Under the pieces are notes generated by a model. It saw only the letters and a program-made list of their open reading frames with translations. It made no database searches and was not told where the DNA came from. This document shows positions 54,731 to 63,446 of a stretch of 64,000 nt of DNA, piece after piece (position 1 is the first letter of the stretch; each line of letters begins with the position of its first letter). The position numbers and the translations under genes are program-made. The stretch is from a bacterium (GTDB taxonomy: Bacteria; Krumholzibacteriota; Krumholzibacteriia; LZORAL124-64-63), in NCBI GenBank assembly GCA_016703265.1, contig JADJCK010000009.1, positions 248,001 through 312,000 on the forward strand. The letters run 5' to 3'.

Positions 54731-56506
54731 AGAATAGTCAAAACAATCCATCATTCCCCCTCGCCAAGCCCTCGCGATCGCTCTCTGACACCGCTTGAGT
54801 ACCCCCCACCGAACCCCAGAAAGTCAATCGACCGGCCCCAAGCCCCCACCTGGACACCGTTTCCACCCCGCGCGGCGCCGATCCGGCGTGCTCGCGGGCG
54901 CACGTCCCCATTCGCCGCACTGCCGAGGCTGCGGCCCGCGCTGGTTCGCCTGATAGGGGATCACTCCCAGCCGCCCGCTCCCCGCCCGGCCGTCTGGTCC
55001 ATCTCCGGCCAGTCGTCGGTGGCGATCGTCTGATCGAACCCGAACTCCAGCTGCGGCGGCGACCGCGCCGGCAGCACCGCCGGCGGCTGCGTGGGTTCGC
55101 CGATGTGCTCGAGGATGCGCTCGATCACCGGACGGTCCAGCAAGAAGGCTATGATGCGCATCGCCTCGCCGCACTCCGGGCACCTGAGCGGGAGGCATTC
55201 GTAGATCCGCACCAGCAGCAGCGCCCAGCAGCGGGCCGCGGCGCGGCGGAGGTTCGACAGCGGTGACGGTGGGTCGGACGCAGGCGGCGAGACCGATGGC
55301 AACCCCATGCTCGCGCGCGCCTGCTCCAGCAACTGCAGCGTCGCTCCCGCCGGACCGGCCGACGCGGTCACCGCCGCGCGTAACGCTGCGTTTGGTGCCA
55401 GCACGCCGCAGTAGCGGTGCTTGTGCAGCCGGGGCGGGGTCACCAATTGGGCCAGACGATCCAGCAGCTCGATGGGGGTCAGCTGCAGTTCGGTGCGGCC
55501 GTCGGCGGTCGGGCGGCGCAGGCTGTAGACCAGGGTCTGTTCGTTCAGACGGCCGAGCCGCTCCTGGCTCAGCGGCGGTCGCGCGCAGTAGCGCGCCAGG
55601 CGCTCGAGGCCGTGGCGGTCCCAGCCCGGGATCGTCACCGAGGCGTCGACCGACCAGCCGCCGGCGTGATCGCTGCTGTCGAGAACATGGAGAGCGTCGT
55701 CATCGAGGTGGCCATGGCGGTGCAGCCAGCGCAGGCCGCGGTGGCGCATCTTTGTTTGCACCGCTTCGAAGTCTTTTCGTTCCAGATCCAGAGCCGGGTG
55801 GAAGATCGCCTCGCCATCGGGGCCGGCGCTGAAGACGCCGTCAGTCACCAGCACGTGGAAGTGCACGTGGCTGTTGAGGTAGCTGCCGAACCGGTGCACG
55901 AACGCGACGGCACCGAAACGGGCGTCCGCTGGCGCTCCCGGACTGCACTGCCTGAGTGTGGTCTCGACCGCACGCAGGAAGACTGTCAGGAGGCCGCTGA
56001 TCACCTCAGGCTTGTGCCTGAGGTGCCACCTGACGCGCTTGGGCACCGACAGCACCCATTGTCGGTGTTGTACGCGTGGTAAGACCTGGTCGACCATGTG
56101 GGCCGAGACATCGACCATGCGGCGCGTGGCACACGACGGGCACAGGTCGCGGCCCTTGCACGAGAAGGCCACCAGAAAGTCGTGGCGGCAGTTGCCGCAG
56201 TACACGCGGGCGAAACCGTGGGCCAGGATGCCGCACTTCAGGTACCCGCGCAGCTCGGACTCGACATGTAGGGCGACGCCGCGGCCGTATTCGTCACGCT
56301 CGGCGGCGGTGGCCAGCCAGGTCTCGAGATGCGTGCGCACCAGCTCATGCAGTAGCGTGGCCGCCGGCCGTCGCCGGCGGTAGGCGCGCGCAGCGGGAGT
56401 TGTCGCCGGCTGGTGACAGGCTGCAGCGGGCACGCGCGCTCCCGGATGCCTTGCGGCGGCGGGAGGCGGTGAGGCCGGCAGACAGTTGCGCCGGACGGTA
56501 TAGAAA
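54731..56506 (-). mobile_element. IS91-family insertion sequence
   Basis: The element comprises the transposase gene 54961-56433 and a ~230-base terminal region (from about 54731) shared with the remnant at 52961. The right boundary is uncertain, placed before the IS110 upstream hairpin. IS91 elements move by rolling-circle transposition and lack terminal inverted repeats. Confidence 0.75.
54961..56433 (-). CDS. IS91-family rolling-circle transposase
   Basis: A 490-residue protein. The N-terminal zinc region is VYCGNCRHDFLVAFSCKGRD then LCPSCATRRM. The HUH motif is HVHFHVLVTDG. The tyrosine region is LARYCARPPLSQERL. The C-terminal zinc pair is LRCPECGEAMRI. All expected parts of an HUH transposase are intact. 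The start is a GTG at 56433, low certainty. Confidence 0.93.
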   Translation of the reverse strand: MPAAACHQPATTPAARAYRRRRPAATLLHELVRTHLETWLATAAERDEYGRGVALHVESELRGYLKCGILAHGFARVYCGNCRHDFLVAFSCKGRDLCPSCATRRMVDVSAHMVDQVLPRVQHRQWVLSVPKRVRWHLRHKPEVISGLLTVFLRAVETTLRQCSPGAPADARFGAVAFVHRFGSYLNSHVHFHVLVTDGVFSAGPDGEAIFHPALDLERKDFEAVQTKMRHRGLRWLHRHGHLDDDALHVLDSSDHAGGWSVDASVTIPGWDRHGLERLARYCARPPLSQERLGRLNEQTLVYSLRRPTADGRTELQLTPIELLDRLAQLVTPPRLHKHRYCGVLAPNAALRAAVTASAGPAGATLQLLEQARASMGLPSVSPPASDPPSPLSNLRRAAARCWALLLVRIYECLPLRCPECGEAMRIIAFLLDRPVIERILEHIGEPTQPPAVLPARSPPQLEFGFDQTIATDDWPEMDQTAGRGAGGWE

Positions 56507-56577
56507 GAGTCGGCCCGAATCTCGTAGCCTGAGGACTCGCGAAAGCACTCGGCAACGGATTACGAGGAGGCCGACTC
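56507..56577 (+). promoter_or_regulatory. Hairpin covering the IS110 transposase ribosome site
   Basis: GAGTCGGCC (56507) pairs with GGCCGACTC (56569-56577), and inner CTCGTA pairs with TACGAG. The right arm contains the AGGAGG ribosome site and ends at the ATG. It could limit translation, or be part of the structured noncoding RNA typical of IS110 ends. Confidence 0.55.
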
Positions 56578-57630
56578 ATGAAGATCGTAGCACAGCATTT
56601 CATCGGGGTCGATCTGCACAAGACGGTTCTGCAGTACTGCGTGGTCGACGGGAAGGGCAATATCGTTCATGAGCAACGAGTTACGATTGCTCCAGACGCG
56701 GCGGGGGCGGCGGTGTTCGACGAGTTCGGGCCGTGGCAGCCTGGCTGCCGAGTGGCCGTCGAGGCGGTGGGTATGAACCGTTGGTTCGTCAACGGGCTGG
56801 TCGAGCGGGGCTTCCCGGTGGTGGTGGCCGACCCGATCAAGCTGAACCTGAAAGTGCTGGGCAAGAAGACGGACAAGCGGGACGCGCGCGAGATCGCCCG
56901 TCGGCTGTGGTTGGGCGACATCGATCGCGACGCGAAGACGTGGTATCCCGACGACGAGGTCTACGGAGATCGCAAGCTGGCACGCACACGGCAGGATCTG
57001 ATGGTTCAACGTCAGCACCTGAGCAACCAGATCAAGGCTCTGCTGCGTGCATACAACGTGAGCCCGCCTGCCAAGACGTTGCACAGCAAGAGCGGGATCA
57101 AGGGCCTGCTGGCCATGCGCCTGGTGAACGACCAACTGACGCGTAGCCTGCACGAACTGACGAACGCGATGGCGGCGATGGCCGCCGGCGTAGAAGCATT
57201 GAAGGCGGGAATCGAAGAGCGCGTGGCTGCGGATCCACGCATGCACGCGGCGATGGTCCAGTTGCCGAGCATGGGCGCGGTCTCAGTGCTGACGTTGCTC
57301 AGCGAGCTGGGCGATGCCGGTCGGTTCCGAGACGCGAAGGCGGTAGCCAGCAGCGGCGGCATGGTACCCCGGGTCTACCAATCGGCGGACACGTCCCACC
57401 ACGGGCGACTGACCAAGCGAGGTAACCGCGGCCTGCGGTTCATCCTCGGGCAATGGGCGGTGCGGTTGATGGGCGCGAGCGCAACCGTGGCGGTCTGGGC
57501 CCGCCAGAAGTGCAAACGCCTTCACGTGAACAAGGTGCGGATGGCGTTAGCCCGGAAGCTGTTGATCGGGGTCTGGGTGATGCTCACGCGCGGCGAAGTG
57601 TTCAATCTGAAGCTGTGCCTTGGTAGCTGA
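56578..57630 (+). CDS. IS110-family transposase
   Basis: A 350-residue protein. The N-terminal DEDD RuvC-like domain has FIGVDLHK, VAVEAVGMNRW, VVVADPIKLN and KKTDKRDAREIA. The C-terminal transposase_20 domain has LPSMGAVSVLTLLSELGD and the serine region ASSGGMVPR. All motifs are intact. AGGAGG lies seven bases before the ATG. IS110 recombinases are guided by a structured bridge RNA encoded in an element end. Confidence 0.95.
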   Translation: MKIVAQHFIGVDLHKTVLQYCVVDGKGNIVHEQRVTIAPDAAGAAVFDEFGPWQPGCRVAVEAVGMNRWFVNGLVERGFPVVVADPIKLNLKVLGKKTDKRDAREIARRLWLGDIDRDAKTWYPDDEVYGDRKLARTRQDLMVQRQHLSNQIKALLRAYNVSPPAKTLHSKSGIKGLLAMRLVNDQLTRSLHELTNAMAAMAAGVEALKAGIEERVAADPRMHAAMVQLPSMGAVSVLTLLSELGDAGRFRDAKAVASSGGMVPRVYQSADTSHHGRLTKRGNRGLRFILGQWAVRLMGASATVAVWARQKCKRLHVNKVRMALARKLLIGVWVMLTRGEVFNLKLCLGS

Positions 57631-58098
57631 GTAGAACGAATCGACGACCGGAAGAGGCTGGCGAATGATCGGGTCCAGAGGGGTGTACAACCGACTTGCG
57701 CTGTGCCCGGAGCACCTGCGCCCGACTGTTGGCACCCCCCGATAACCCTCCTGGGCCGCCAGTGGGCGAGCTCGAAGAAGCGAATGGACAAACCCGAACA
57801 GCCGCCGGCCGAGAAACAAGAAGCCAGGAACCGACCAAGCTCAGGAGGCGGGCCGCGGGATATGCTTGACTCTTCCTAGAAGGGCGCAAGTGTTGCGAAT
57901 ACGTGAGACTCGCCATGCGCGAATAGCGCCGGCGCAAGCGTTACGTTGCAGCGGACACTGTCTAATGCTTGAGGGGTATGCACGGCACGAGCCGAAGGCG
58001 GTCAGTCTCTACTCTTGTCTTTTTACTTGCATAAATTTGCTATAAATGCTAGTTTTTACAAGACAAATGCAACAAAACAGATGCATGAAGGAGCCGAA
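57631..58098. other. IS110 downstream end and abiE promoter region
   Basis: The first ~250 bases are noncoding and probably the right end of the IS110 element, a possible bridge-RNA region. A one-mismatch palindrome copy lies at 57924-57937. From 58010 the sequence turns AT-rich (TTGCATAAATTTGCTATAAA) and should hold the promoter/operator of the abiE operon. Confidence 0.5.
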
Positions 58099-58890
58099 AT
58101 GGCCAGAAAACCCGCCATGTCGGGCTGGGTGGATCAGCTTCAAGGTCTTGGCAGCTACACCTTTACCGCTTCCCTGGCCGAATCCGAGACCGGCCGTTCA
58201 TTCGTTGCGGTTCAGACGGCCCTGCGCAGGCTCAAGGAGCAACGGAAGATCGTGTCCCCCCGTCGCGGGTTCTACGTCGTCGTGCCTCCGGAATATCGGG
58301 CGACGGGGTCGCCGCCGGCGAGCTGGTTCATCGACGATCTCATGCGCCACCTCGAGCAGCCCTACTACGTGGGGCTGCTCAGCGCCGCGGCGATCCACGG
58401 CGCCTCCCATCAGCAACCCATGGCCTTCCAGGTCGTGACGAACCAGCCCACGCGCGAGATGCGCGCCGGCAAGGTCACCATCCGATTCTCGATGAACAGC
58501 AAGGTCGAGCGGATGCCGACGACCGAGATCCAGACCGAAACGGGCACGATGCGTGTCGCCACTCCCGAGACCACGGCGTTCGACCTGGTCCGGTACCAGG
58601 CTGCGGCAGGGCATCTGGACAACATTGCCACAGTTCTTGCGGAGTTGGCGGAGCGCATCGACGCGCGGGCGCTGGTCGGCATCGCGCATCTGGTGAAGCT
58701 TCCGGACGTCCAGCGCCTGGGCTACCTGCTCGACGCGGTCGGTGAAGCCGACGTCGCCGCTCCGATGGCGGAATGGCTCAAGGCCTGGAACCCCCGCGCG
58801 ATCCCGCTGCTCCCCGGGCAGCCGGCGCGCGCCGGGACCGATGAACGATGGCACGTCCGACCCAATGCCGAACTGGAGATCGACCTTTGA
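58099..58890 (+). CDS. abiEi: Type IV toxin-antitoxin AbiEi family antitoxin
   Basis: A 263-residue protein. The N-terminal winged helix (FVAVQTALRRLKEQRKIVSP, RRGFYVVVPPEYR) is the AbiEi operator-binding domain. SWFIDDLMRHLEQPYYVGLL then SAAAIHGASHQQPM and TPETTAFDLVRYQ follow the AbiEi C-terminal domain. AbiEi represses its operon and counteracts AbiEii without forming a stable complex. The ATG at 58099 has AAGGAG seven bases upstream, preferred over upstream ATGs. Known role: abortive infection against phage. Confidence 0.92.
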   Translation: MARKPAMSGWVDQLQGLGSYTFTASLAESETGRSFVAVQTALRRLKEQRKIVSPRRGFYVVVPPEYRATGSPPASWFIDDLMRHLEQPYYVGLLSAAAIHGASHQQPMAFQVVTNQPTREMRAGKVTIRFSMNSKVERMPTTEIQTETGTMRVATPETTAFDLVRYQAAAGHLDNIATVLAELAERIDARALVGIAHLVKLPDVQRLGYLLDAVGEADVAAPMAEWLKAWNPRAIPLLPGQPARAGTDERWHVRPNAELEIDL

Positions 58891-59705
58891 TCCCACGCGC
58901 CAACATCACTGCATGGCGTACCCACGCACCGTGGCCCGCCAACGAGCAGGTCGAACAGGACCTGGTGCTTTCGCGCGCGCTGGTCGCCATGTTCTCGGCG
59001 GAGGCCGTGGCCGCTCAGGCCGTCTTCCGCGGGGGCACGGCCTTGCATAAGCTCTTCCTCGGCGCGGGAAGGCGCTACTCGGAGGATATCGACCTTGTCC
59101 AGCGTGACGCGGGCCCCATCGGCGAGCTGATCGGCGCGATTCGCGGTGCCCTGGACCCGTGGCTGGGAATCCCGCAGTGGAAGCAGGCCCAGGGGCGCTT
59201 CACCCTTATCTACCGCTACGAGACGACGTTTCCGCCGGTCGCGACCATGCGGCTGAAGGTCGAGATCAACACCCGGGAGCACTTCGCCGTTCTGCCCATT
59301 GAGCAGTACCCGTTCGTGGTGGAAAATCCGTGGTTCAGCGGAACTGCCGCTCTCCCGGTGTACCACCTCGACGAACTGTTGGGGACGAAGATGCGCGCAC
59401 TCTACCAGCGCAGGAAGGGACGCGACCTGTTCGACCTCTGGGTGGCCCTGCGGGCAGGAGGCGCCACGAGCGCCCGTATCGTCGAGTGTTTCCAGCGCTA
59501 CATGGCTCACGACGGCCTGACGGTATCGCGCGCCGAGTTCGAGGCGAACCTGACTGCAAAGATCAGAACCGCCACATTCCGGGAAGACATCCGGCCCCTC
59601 GTCTCGGCCGACGTCGCCTACGATCCGGCGGTCGCAGTGCAACTGGTTCAACGCGAATTGCTCGCGCGATTGCCAGGGGAGCCGTGGAAGGGGCTGGATC
59701 GATGA
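58887..59705 (+). CDS. abiEii: Type IV toxin-antitoxin AbiEii family nucleotidyltransferase toxin
   Basis: A 272-residue protein. FRGGTALHKLFLGAGRRYSE then DIDLVQ is the nucleotidyltransferase active site (GG-x-DxD). KVEINTREH and GTKMRALYQRRKGRDLFDLW are further AbiEii motifs. The toxin transfers nucleotides to tRNA or related targets in known homologues. The start is a TTG at 58887 overlapping the abiEi stop (TTGA), giving translational coupling. Intact. Confidence 0.92.
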   Translation: MIPRANITAWRTHAPWPANEQVEQDLVLSRALVAMFSAEAVAAQAVFRGGTALHKLFLGAGRRYSEDIDLVQRDAGPIGELIGAIRGALDPWLGIPQWKQAQGRFTLIYRYETTFPPVATMRLKVEINTREHFAVLPIEQYPFVVENPWFSGTAALPVYHLDELLGTKMRALYQRRKGRDLFDLWVALRAGGATSARIVECFQRYMAHDGLTVSRAEFEANLTAKIRTATFREDIRPLVSADVAYDPAVAVQLVQRELLARLPGEPWKGLDR

Positions 59706-59753
59706 TGGATGCACCGGTGCATCCTACCTGCGCTTCCCGCCCCTGTCCTTCTC

Positions 59754-61262
59754 CTACGCATCCATGTCCGCCCACTTGCGGGCCGCGCGCGCGAAGAAGA
59801 CCAGCGCAATGATCGCCACCACGCCGATGCCCGCGAACGGCAGCCACACCTTCAGGTGCGGGTCGTAGGTCTCCCAGAGCAGCGACGTGGCCGCCGCGGC
59901 GTCCAGCCCCGTCACCTGCTGCAGCTTCACGAAGGCCTCGGTGCGCGCGACTCCGGCCGCGGCATCGAGGCTGCCCAATTTGCCGTCCCAGCTGCCGCCG
60001 CCCGGCGCGTGCTCGGCCAGGTATTTCTGCGCGAGCACCGCCTTCTCGCCGAAGTTGCCGTAGAAGTAGCCCTGCAGCTTGGAGCCCACCAGCCCGCCCA
60101 CGCCGACGGGAATGTTCACGAAGCCCAGGTACAGGCCCTTCTTGTCCACGGGGGCGATCAGCGCCAGGTACTCGTTCTTCTTCGGGCCGGTGAGCATCTC
60201 GCCGAACGAGAAGCCCATGACGCCGAGCAGGAACACCGAGCCCAGGTTGGTCAACCCGGCCACCAGCACGCCGATGGTGGCCATGCCCATGCCGATGACC
60301 ATCGACTCGAGCGTGCGCATCTTGCGCACGAGCCACGACACCGGGATCATCAGCAGCACGATCAACAGAGCGTTCAGGTTCAGCAGGATCTCCTGCGGCA
60401 CCTGCAGGCCGCGATCGGTCTCGATGGCCCACTTGTCCGGAAACAGCGGTGAACTCCGGAAGAAGGCGGCCGTTCCACCCGAGTCGTTCCAGTCGGTCAG
60501 GAAGTTCGGGTGCAGGTCCCAGAGGGTGTACATCATCAGCCAGAAGCAGCTCATGATGGCCAGCCACGTGGCCAGGCGCCAGTCGCCGAGGGTGCGGAGC
60601 GTGCGCGTGAGCACCTGCAGCGGGCTCGCCGTCTTGTCGGAGCCGCTGGCGAAATCCTTGAACGTGAACAGCATCAGGTAGTTCAGGGACATCACCGCGG
60701 CCGCGGTGAAGAACAGCGCCTGCCACGAGTAGTCGTGGCGGATGAAGTTGGCGAGCATCGGCCCGATCGCCGCGCCCACGTTGACCACCCAGTAGAAGAT
60801 GCCCCAACCCAGCGACGAGTTCGTGCGGTCCAGGTTCTGCGCCAGGCTTCCCTGCAGCGACGGCTTGAAGAACGCGGTACCCGTGGCCAGCACCACCACG
60901 CCGAAGGTGAAGCCCAGGAAGCTGGTCTGCGTGGCCATCAGGCAGTAGCCCAGCACATTGAGGGTGATCGCGAAGAACAGGCTCCGCTTGTACCCGTAGC
61001 GGTCGGCGAAACCGCCCGTGAAGGTGGGCAATATCGACTGGAAGGCGAACCACAGCGCGTAGATGGTGCCCTTGTCGGCGGCCGTGAAATGCAGGCCGTG
61101 CGGGTCGTCGGCCTGCATGATGTAGATGGCCACCACCGAACGGACCAGGTAGTAGGCCAGCCGTTCGAACATCTCGATCACGTTGAGCAGCCAGTAGCCG
61201 TGGGAGAATCCCAACAGGCGGCCGCGGCCGGCGAGCGCGTCGGTCAGCGGGGTGTCGGTCAT
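59754..61262 (-). CDS. POT/MFS-type peptide transporter
   Basis: A 502-residue protein with 12-14 TM segments. VIEMFERLAYYLVRSVVAIY is the POT helix-1 signature. FTGGFADRYGYKRSLF is the MFS loop 2-3 motif. TAFFKPSLQGSLAQ and WGIFYWVVNVGAAIGPML match the POT family. It imports di- or tripeptides with protons. It shows only family-level similarity to the POT gene at 30.4 kb, so they are not a recent duplication. It lies upstream of no obvious operon partner. Confidence 0.9.
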   Translation of the reverse strand: MTDTPLTDALAGRGRLLGFSHGYWLLNVIEMFERLAYYLVRSVVAIYIMQADDPHGLHFTAADKGTIYALWFAFQSILPTFTGGFADRYGYKRSLFFAITLNVLGYCLMATQTSFLGFTFGVVVLATGTAFFKPSLQGSLAQNLDRTNSSLGWGIFYWVVNVGAAIGPMLANFIRHDYSWQALFFTAAAVMSLNYLMLFTFKDFASGSDKTASPLQVLTRTLRTLGDWRLATWLAIMSCFWLMMYTLWDLHPNFLTDWNDSGGTAAFFRSSPLFPDKWAIETDRGLQVPQEILLNLNALLIVLLMIPVSWLVRKMRTLESMVIGMGMATIGVLVAGLTNLGSVFLLGVMGFSFGEMLTGPKKNEYLALIAPVDKKGLYLGFVNIPVGVGGLVGSKLQGYFYGNFGEKAVLAQKYLAEHAPGGGSWDGKLGSLDAAAGVARTEAFVKLQQVTGLDAAAATSLLWETYDPHLKVWLPFAGIGVVAIIALVFFARAARKWADMDA

Positions 61263-61289
61263 GTCCGGGATCCTCCGCAGCGGCGGCGG

Positions 61290-63446
61290 TCAGTGGGCTG
61301 GTGGCACGACGAGGACCTCGCGGAGCGCCTCGAGCGTGTAGGGCTTGTTCAGGAAGGCGTCGAAGCCGTGCGCCCGGAACTCCGCCACGACGGCGCTGTC
61401 CGAGTAACCGCTCGAGACGACAGCCCGGATGCCCGGGGCCAGGGCGCGGATGAGGCCGATGGCCTCGTCGCCGCCCATGCCGCCGCGCACGGTCAGGTCG
61501 AGAACCACTATATCATAGGGCTGACCGGCGGCGATCGCCCTTTCGACCAGGTCCACCGCTTCACGGCCGTCGACGGCCTCGTCCACGGTGTGGCCGAGCG
61601 AGCCGATCATGGCCCCGGCCACCGAGCGGATGAGTTCCTCGTCGTCCATCACCAGCACGCGGAGGCGGCGCTGGCCCGGCGCCGCCTTGCCCGCCGACGG
61701 TTCAGACGTCATCGGGCCAGCTTCGGCAGCGGCGGCCGGCAGGAGGACCTCGAACGTGGTTCCCCGACCAGGCTCCGAGGCAACCCGGATGGAACCGCCG
61801 TGGCGCTTGACGATGGACCACGTGGTGGCCAGGCCCAGGCCGCTGCCGCTCTGCTTCGTGGTGAAGTAGGGGTCGAAGATGCGCGGCAGGTACGAAGGCG
61901 CGATGCCGACGCCCGCATCGGCGATGCGCACGACCACGAACCGCCCGCCGGCGGGCAGGGCCGCATCACTCCCGCCCGGCAGCTCGAGGTTGGCCAGTTC
62001 GATGCGCACGACTCCCGCCTGCTGCATGGCCTGGCTCGCGTTCATGACGATGTTCTGGACGACCTGCACGATCTGGCCCTCGTCGGCATCGGCGTCCCAC
62101 AGGCCGGCCGGGGCATCGAGGGCGCAGACGGTCGAGGTGCCGCTCAGGGCGAAGTGCGTGGCGCCCTCGACCACCGCCGGCAGCGACAGGCGTTTCTTCT
62201 GCGGCTTCCCGCCCTTGGCGAAGGTGAGCAGCTGCGAGGTCAGGCTGACCGCCTGGCCGCTGGCCCTCTCGGCCTGGGCGAGCATCGCCGCCGCGGCCGC
62301 CGGATCCTCGAGCTTCATCCGCGCCAGGGAGATGTAGCCGAACACACCCTGCAGCAGGTTGTTGAAGTCGTGCGCCAGGCCGCCGGCCAGCGTGCCGATG
62401 GCTTCGAGCTTCTGCAGGCGCAGCCGCTCGCCCTCGAGACGGCGCCGCTGGGTCAGGTCGCTGGCGACGATGATGACCATGCGTGGACGACCCTGCTCGT
62501 CGCGGACCAGGGAGACGTCGGCTTCGCCGTCGAACCGGCTGCCGTCGCGGCGGAGGAACCCGAATTCGAGGCCCTGGAAGCGCGAGACGGTGAACAGTTC
62601 CAGGAGCTTCGCCTGCGCCAGTTCGCGGCTTTCCGGGGCCACCCACTCGAAGACGCTGCGACCGACAAGTTCGGCGTCCTCATCCTCGCCGAACAGTTGC
62701 AGCGCCGCCCTGTTGGCCATCCGGATACGGCCCTCGAGGTCGGACACGGTGATGGCGTTGGGCGCCAGTTCATTGAGCAGGCGGTAGAGATGCTCGCGAT
62801 CGCGCAGCTCGTCCTGGGCCAGGCGACGGTCGGTCACGTCGCTGACCACGCCGTTCCACAGTACGTCGCCGCCGGGTACGACGGTCTGGCTGGCATCGAG
62901 ACGTATCCAGCGGATCGAGCCGTCGACGACGAAACGGCCTTCCCAGCTCAGGGGATCGCCGGCCTGCGTGGCCGCCTCGTTGGCGCGGTACAGATCGTCG
63001 AGGTCGTCGGGATGGATCCCCGCGAAACCCAGGTCCGCATCGGCCAATACCGCGTCATGATCATAGCCGAGCATCAGGCAGGCCCGCGGACTCAGGTACT
63101 CGAAGGTCGGGCGGCCGTCGGCTCGCATGCGCAGCGTGTAGACGCCGTTGGGAATGCGGCGCACCAGCTCGTCGTAGCGGGAGGTTATCTCGGCGAGTTC
63201 GCTGTTGCTGCGCGTCAGGTCGGCCGTGCGCGCGGCGACCTGGCGCTCCAGATCTTCACGCCCGCGACGCAGCTCGGCTTCGGTCGCGCGAAGGTCGTCG
63301 ATCAGGCGGGTGAAGTCCTGCGCGTCGGTCAACGCCTTGCGGCCGAGACACTCGGCCACGCCGCGATAGTAGTCGCGCTCGGACTCGACATGCGTCGACT
63401 TTTCGACCATCCCCGGGACCTGATCTGCCGATTCCGCCACCGTCAC
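61290..63446 (-). CDS. PAS-containing histidine kinase with C-terminal receiver
   Basis: A 718-residue soluble kinase. A coiled coil (~50-90) leads into two PAS domains (~95-210 and ~220-335). The HisKA site is His359 in TLAGGLAHDFNNLLQG. HATPase boxes are ADAGVGIAP and GSGLGLATTWSI. The receiver has VMDDEELIR, Asp650 in VVLDLTVRGGMGG and Lys in NKPYT. The GTG at 63446 touches the ribosome site, so the second GTG at 63440 is the likelier start. It overlaps the stop of the upstream FIST gene; FIST proteins are known sensory partners of such kinases. Confidence 0.9.
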   Translation of the reverse strand: MTVAESADQVPGMVEKSTHVESERDYYRGVAECLGRKALTDAQDFTRLIDDLRATEAELRRGREDLERQVAARTADLTRSNSELAEITSRYDELVRRIPNGVYTLRMRADGRPTFEYLSPRACLMLGYDHDAVLADADLGFAGIHPDDLDDLYRANEAATQAGDPLSWEGRFVVDGSIRWIRLDASQTVVPGGDVLWNGVVSDVTDRRLAQDELRDREHLYRLLNELAPNAITVSDLEGRIRMANRAALQLFGEDEDAELVGRSVFEWVAPESRELAQAKLLELFTVSRFQGLEFGFLRRDGSRFDGEADVSLVRDEQGRPRMVIIVASDLTQRRRLEGERLRLQKLEAIGTLAGGLAHDFNNLLQGVFGYISLARMKLEDPAAAAAMLAQAERASGQAVSLTSQLLTFAKGGKPQKKRLSLPAVVEGATHFALSGTSTVCALDAPAGLWDADADEGQIVQVVQNIVMNASQAMQQAGVVRIELANLELPGGSDAALPAGGRFVVVRIADAGVGIAPSYLPRIFDPYFTTKQSGSGLGLATTWSIVKRHGGSIRVASEPGRGTTFEVLLPAAAAEAGPMTSEPSAGKAAPGQRRLRVLVMDDEELIRSVAGAMIGSLGHTVDEAVDGREAVDLVERAIAAGQPYDIVVLDLTVRGGMGGDEAIGLIRALAPGIRAVVSSGYSDSAVVAEFRAHGFDAFLNKPYTLEALREVLVVPPAH

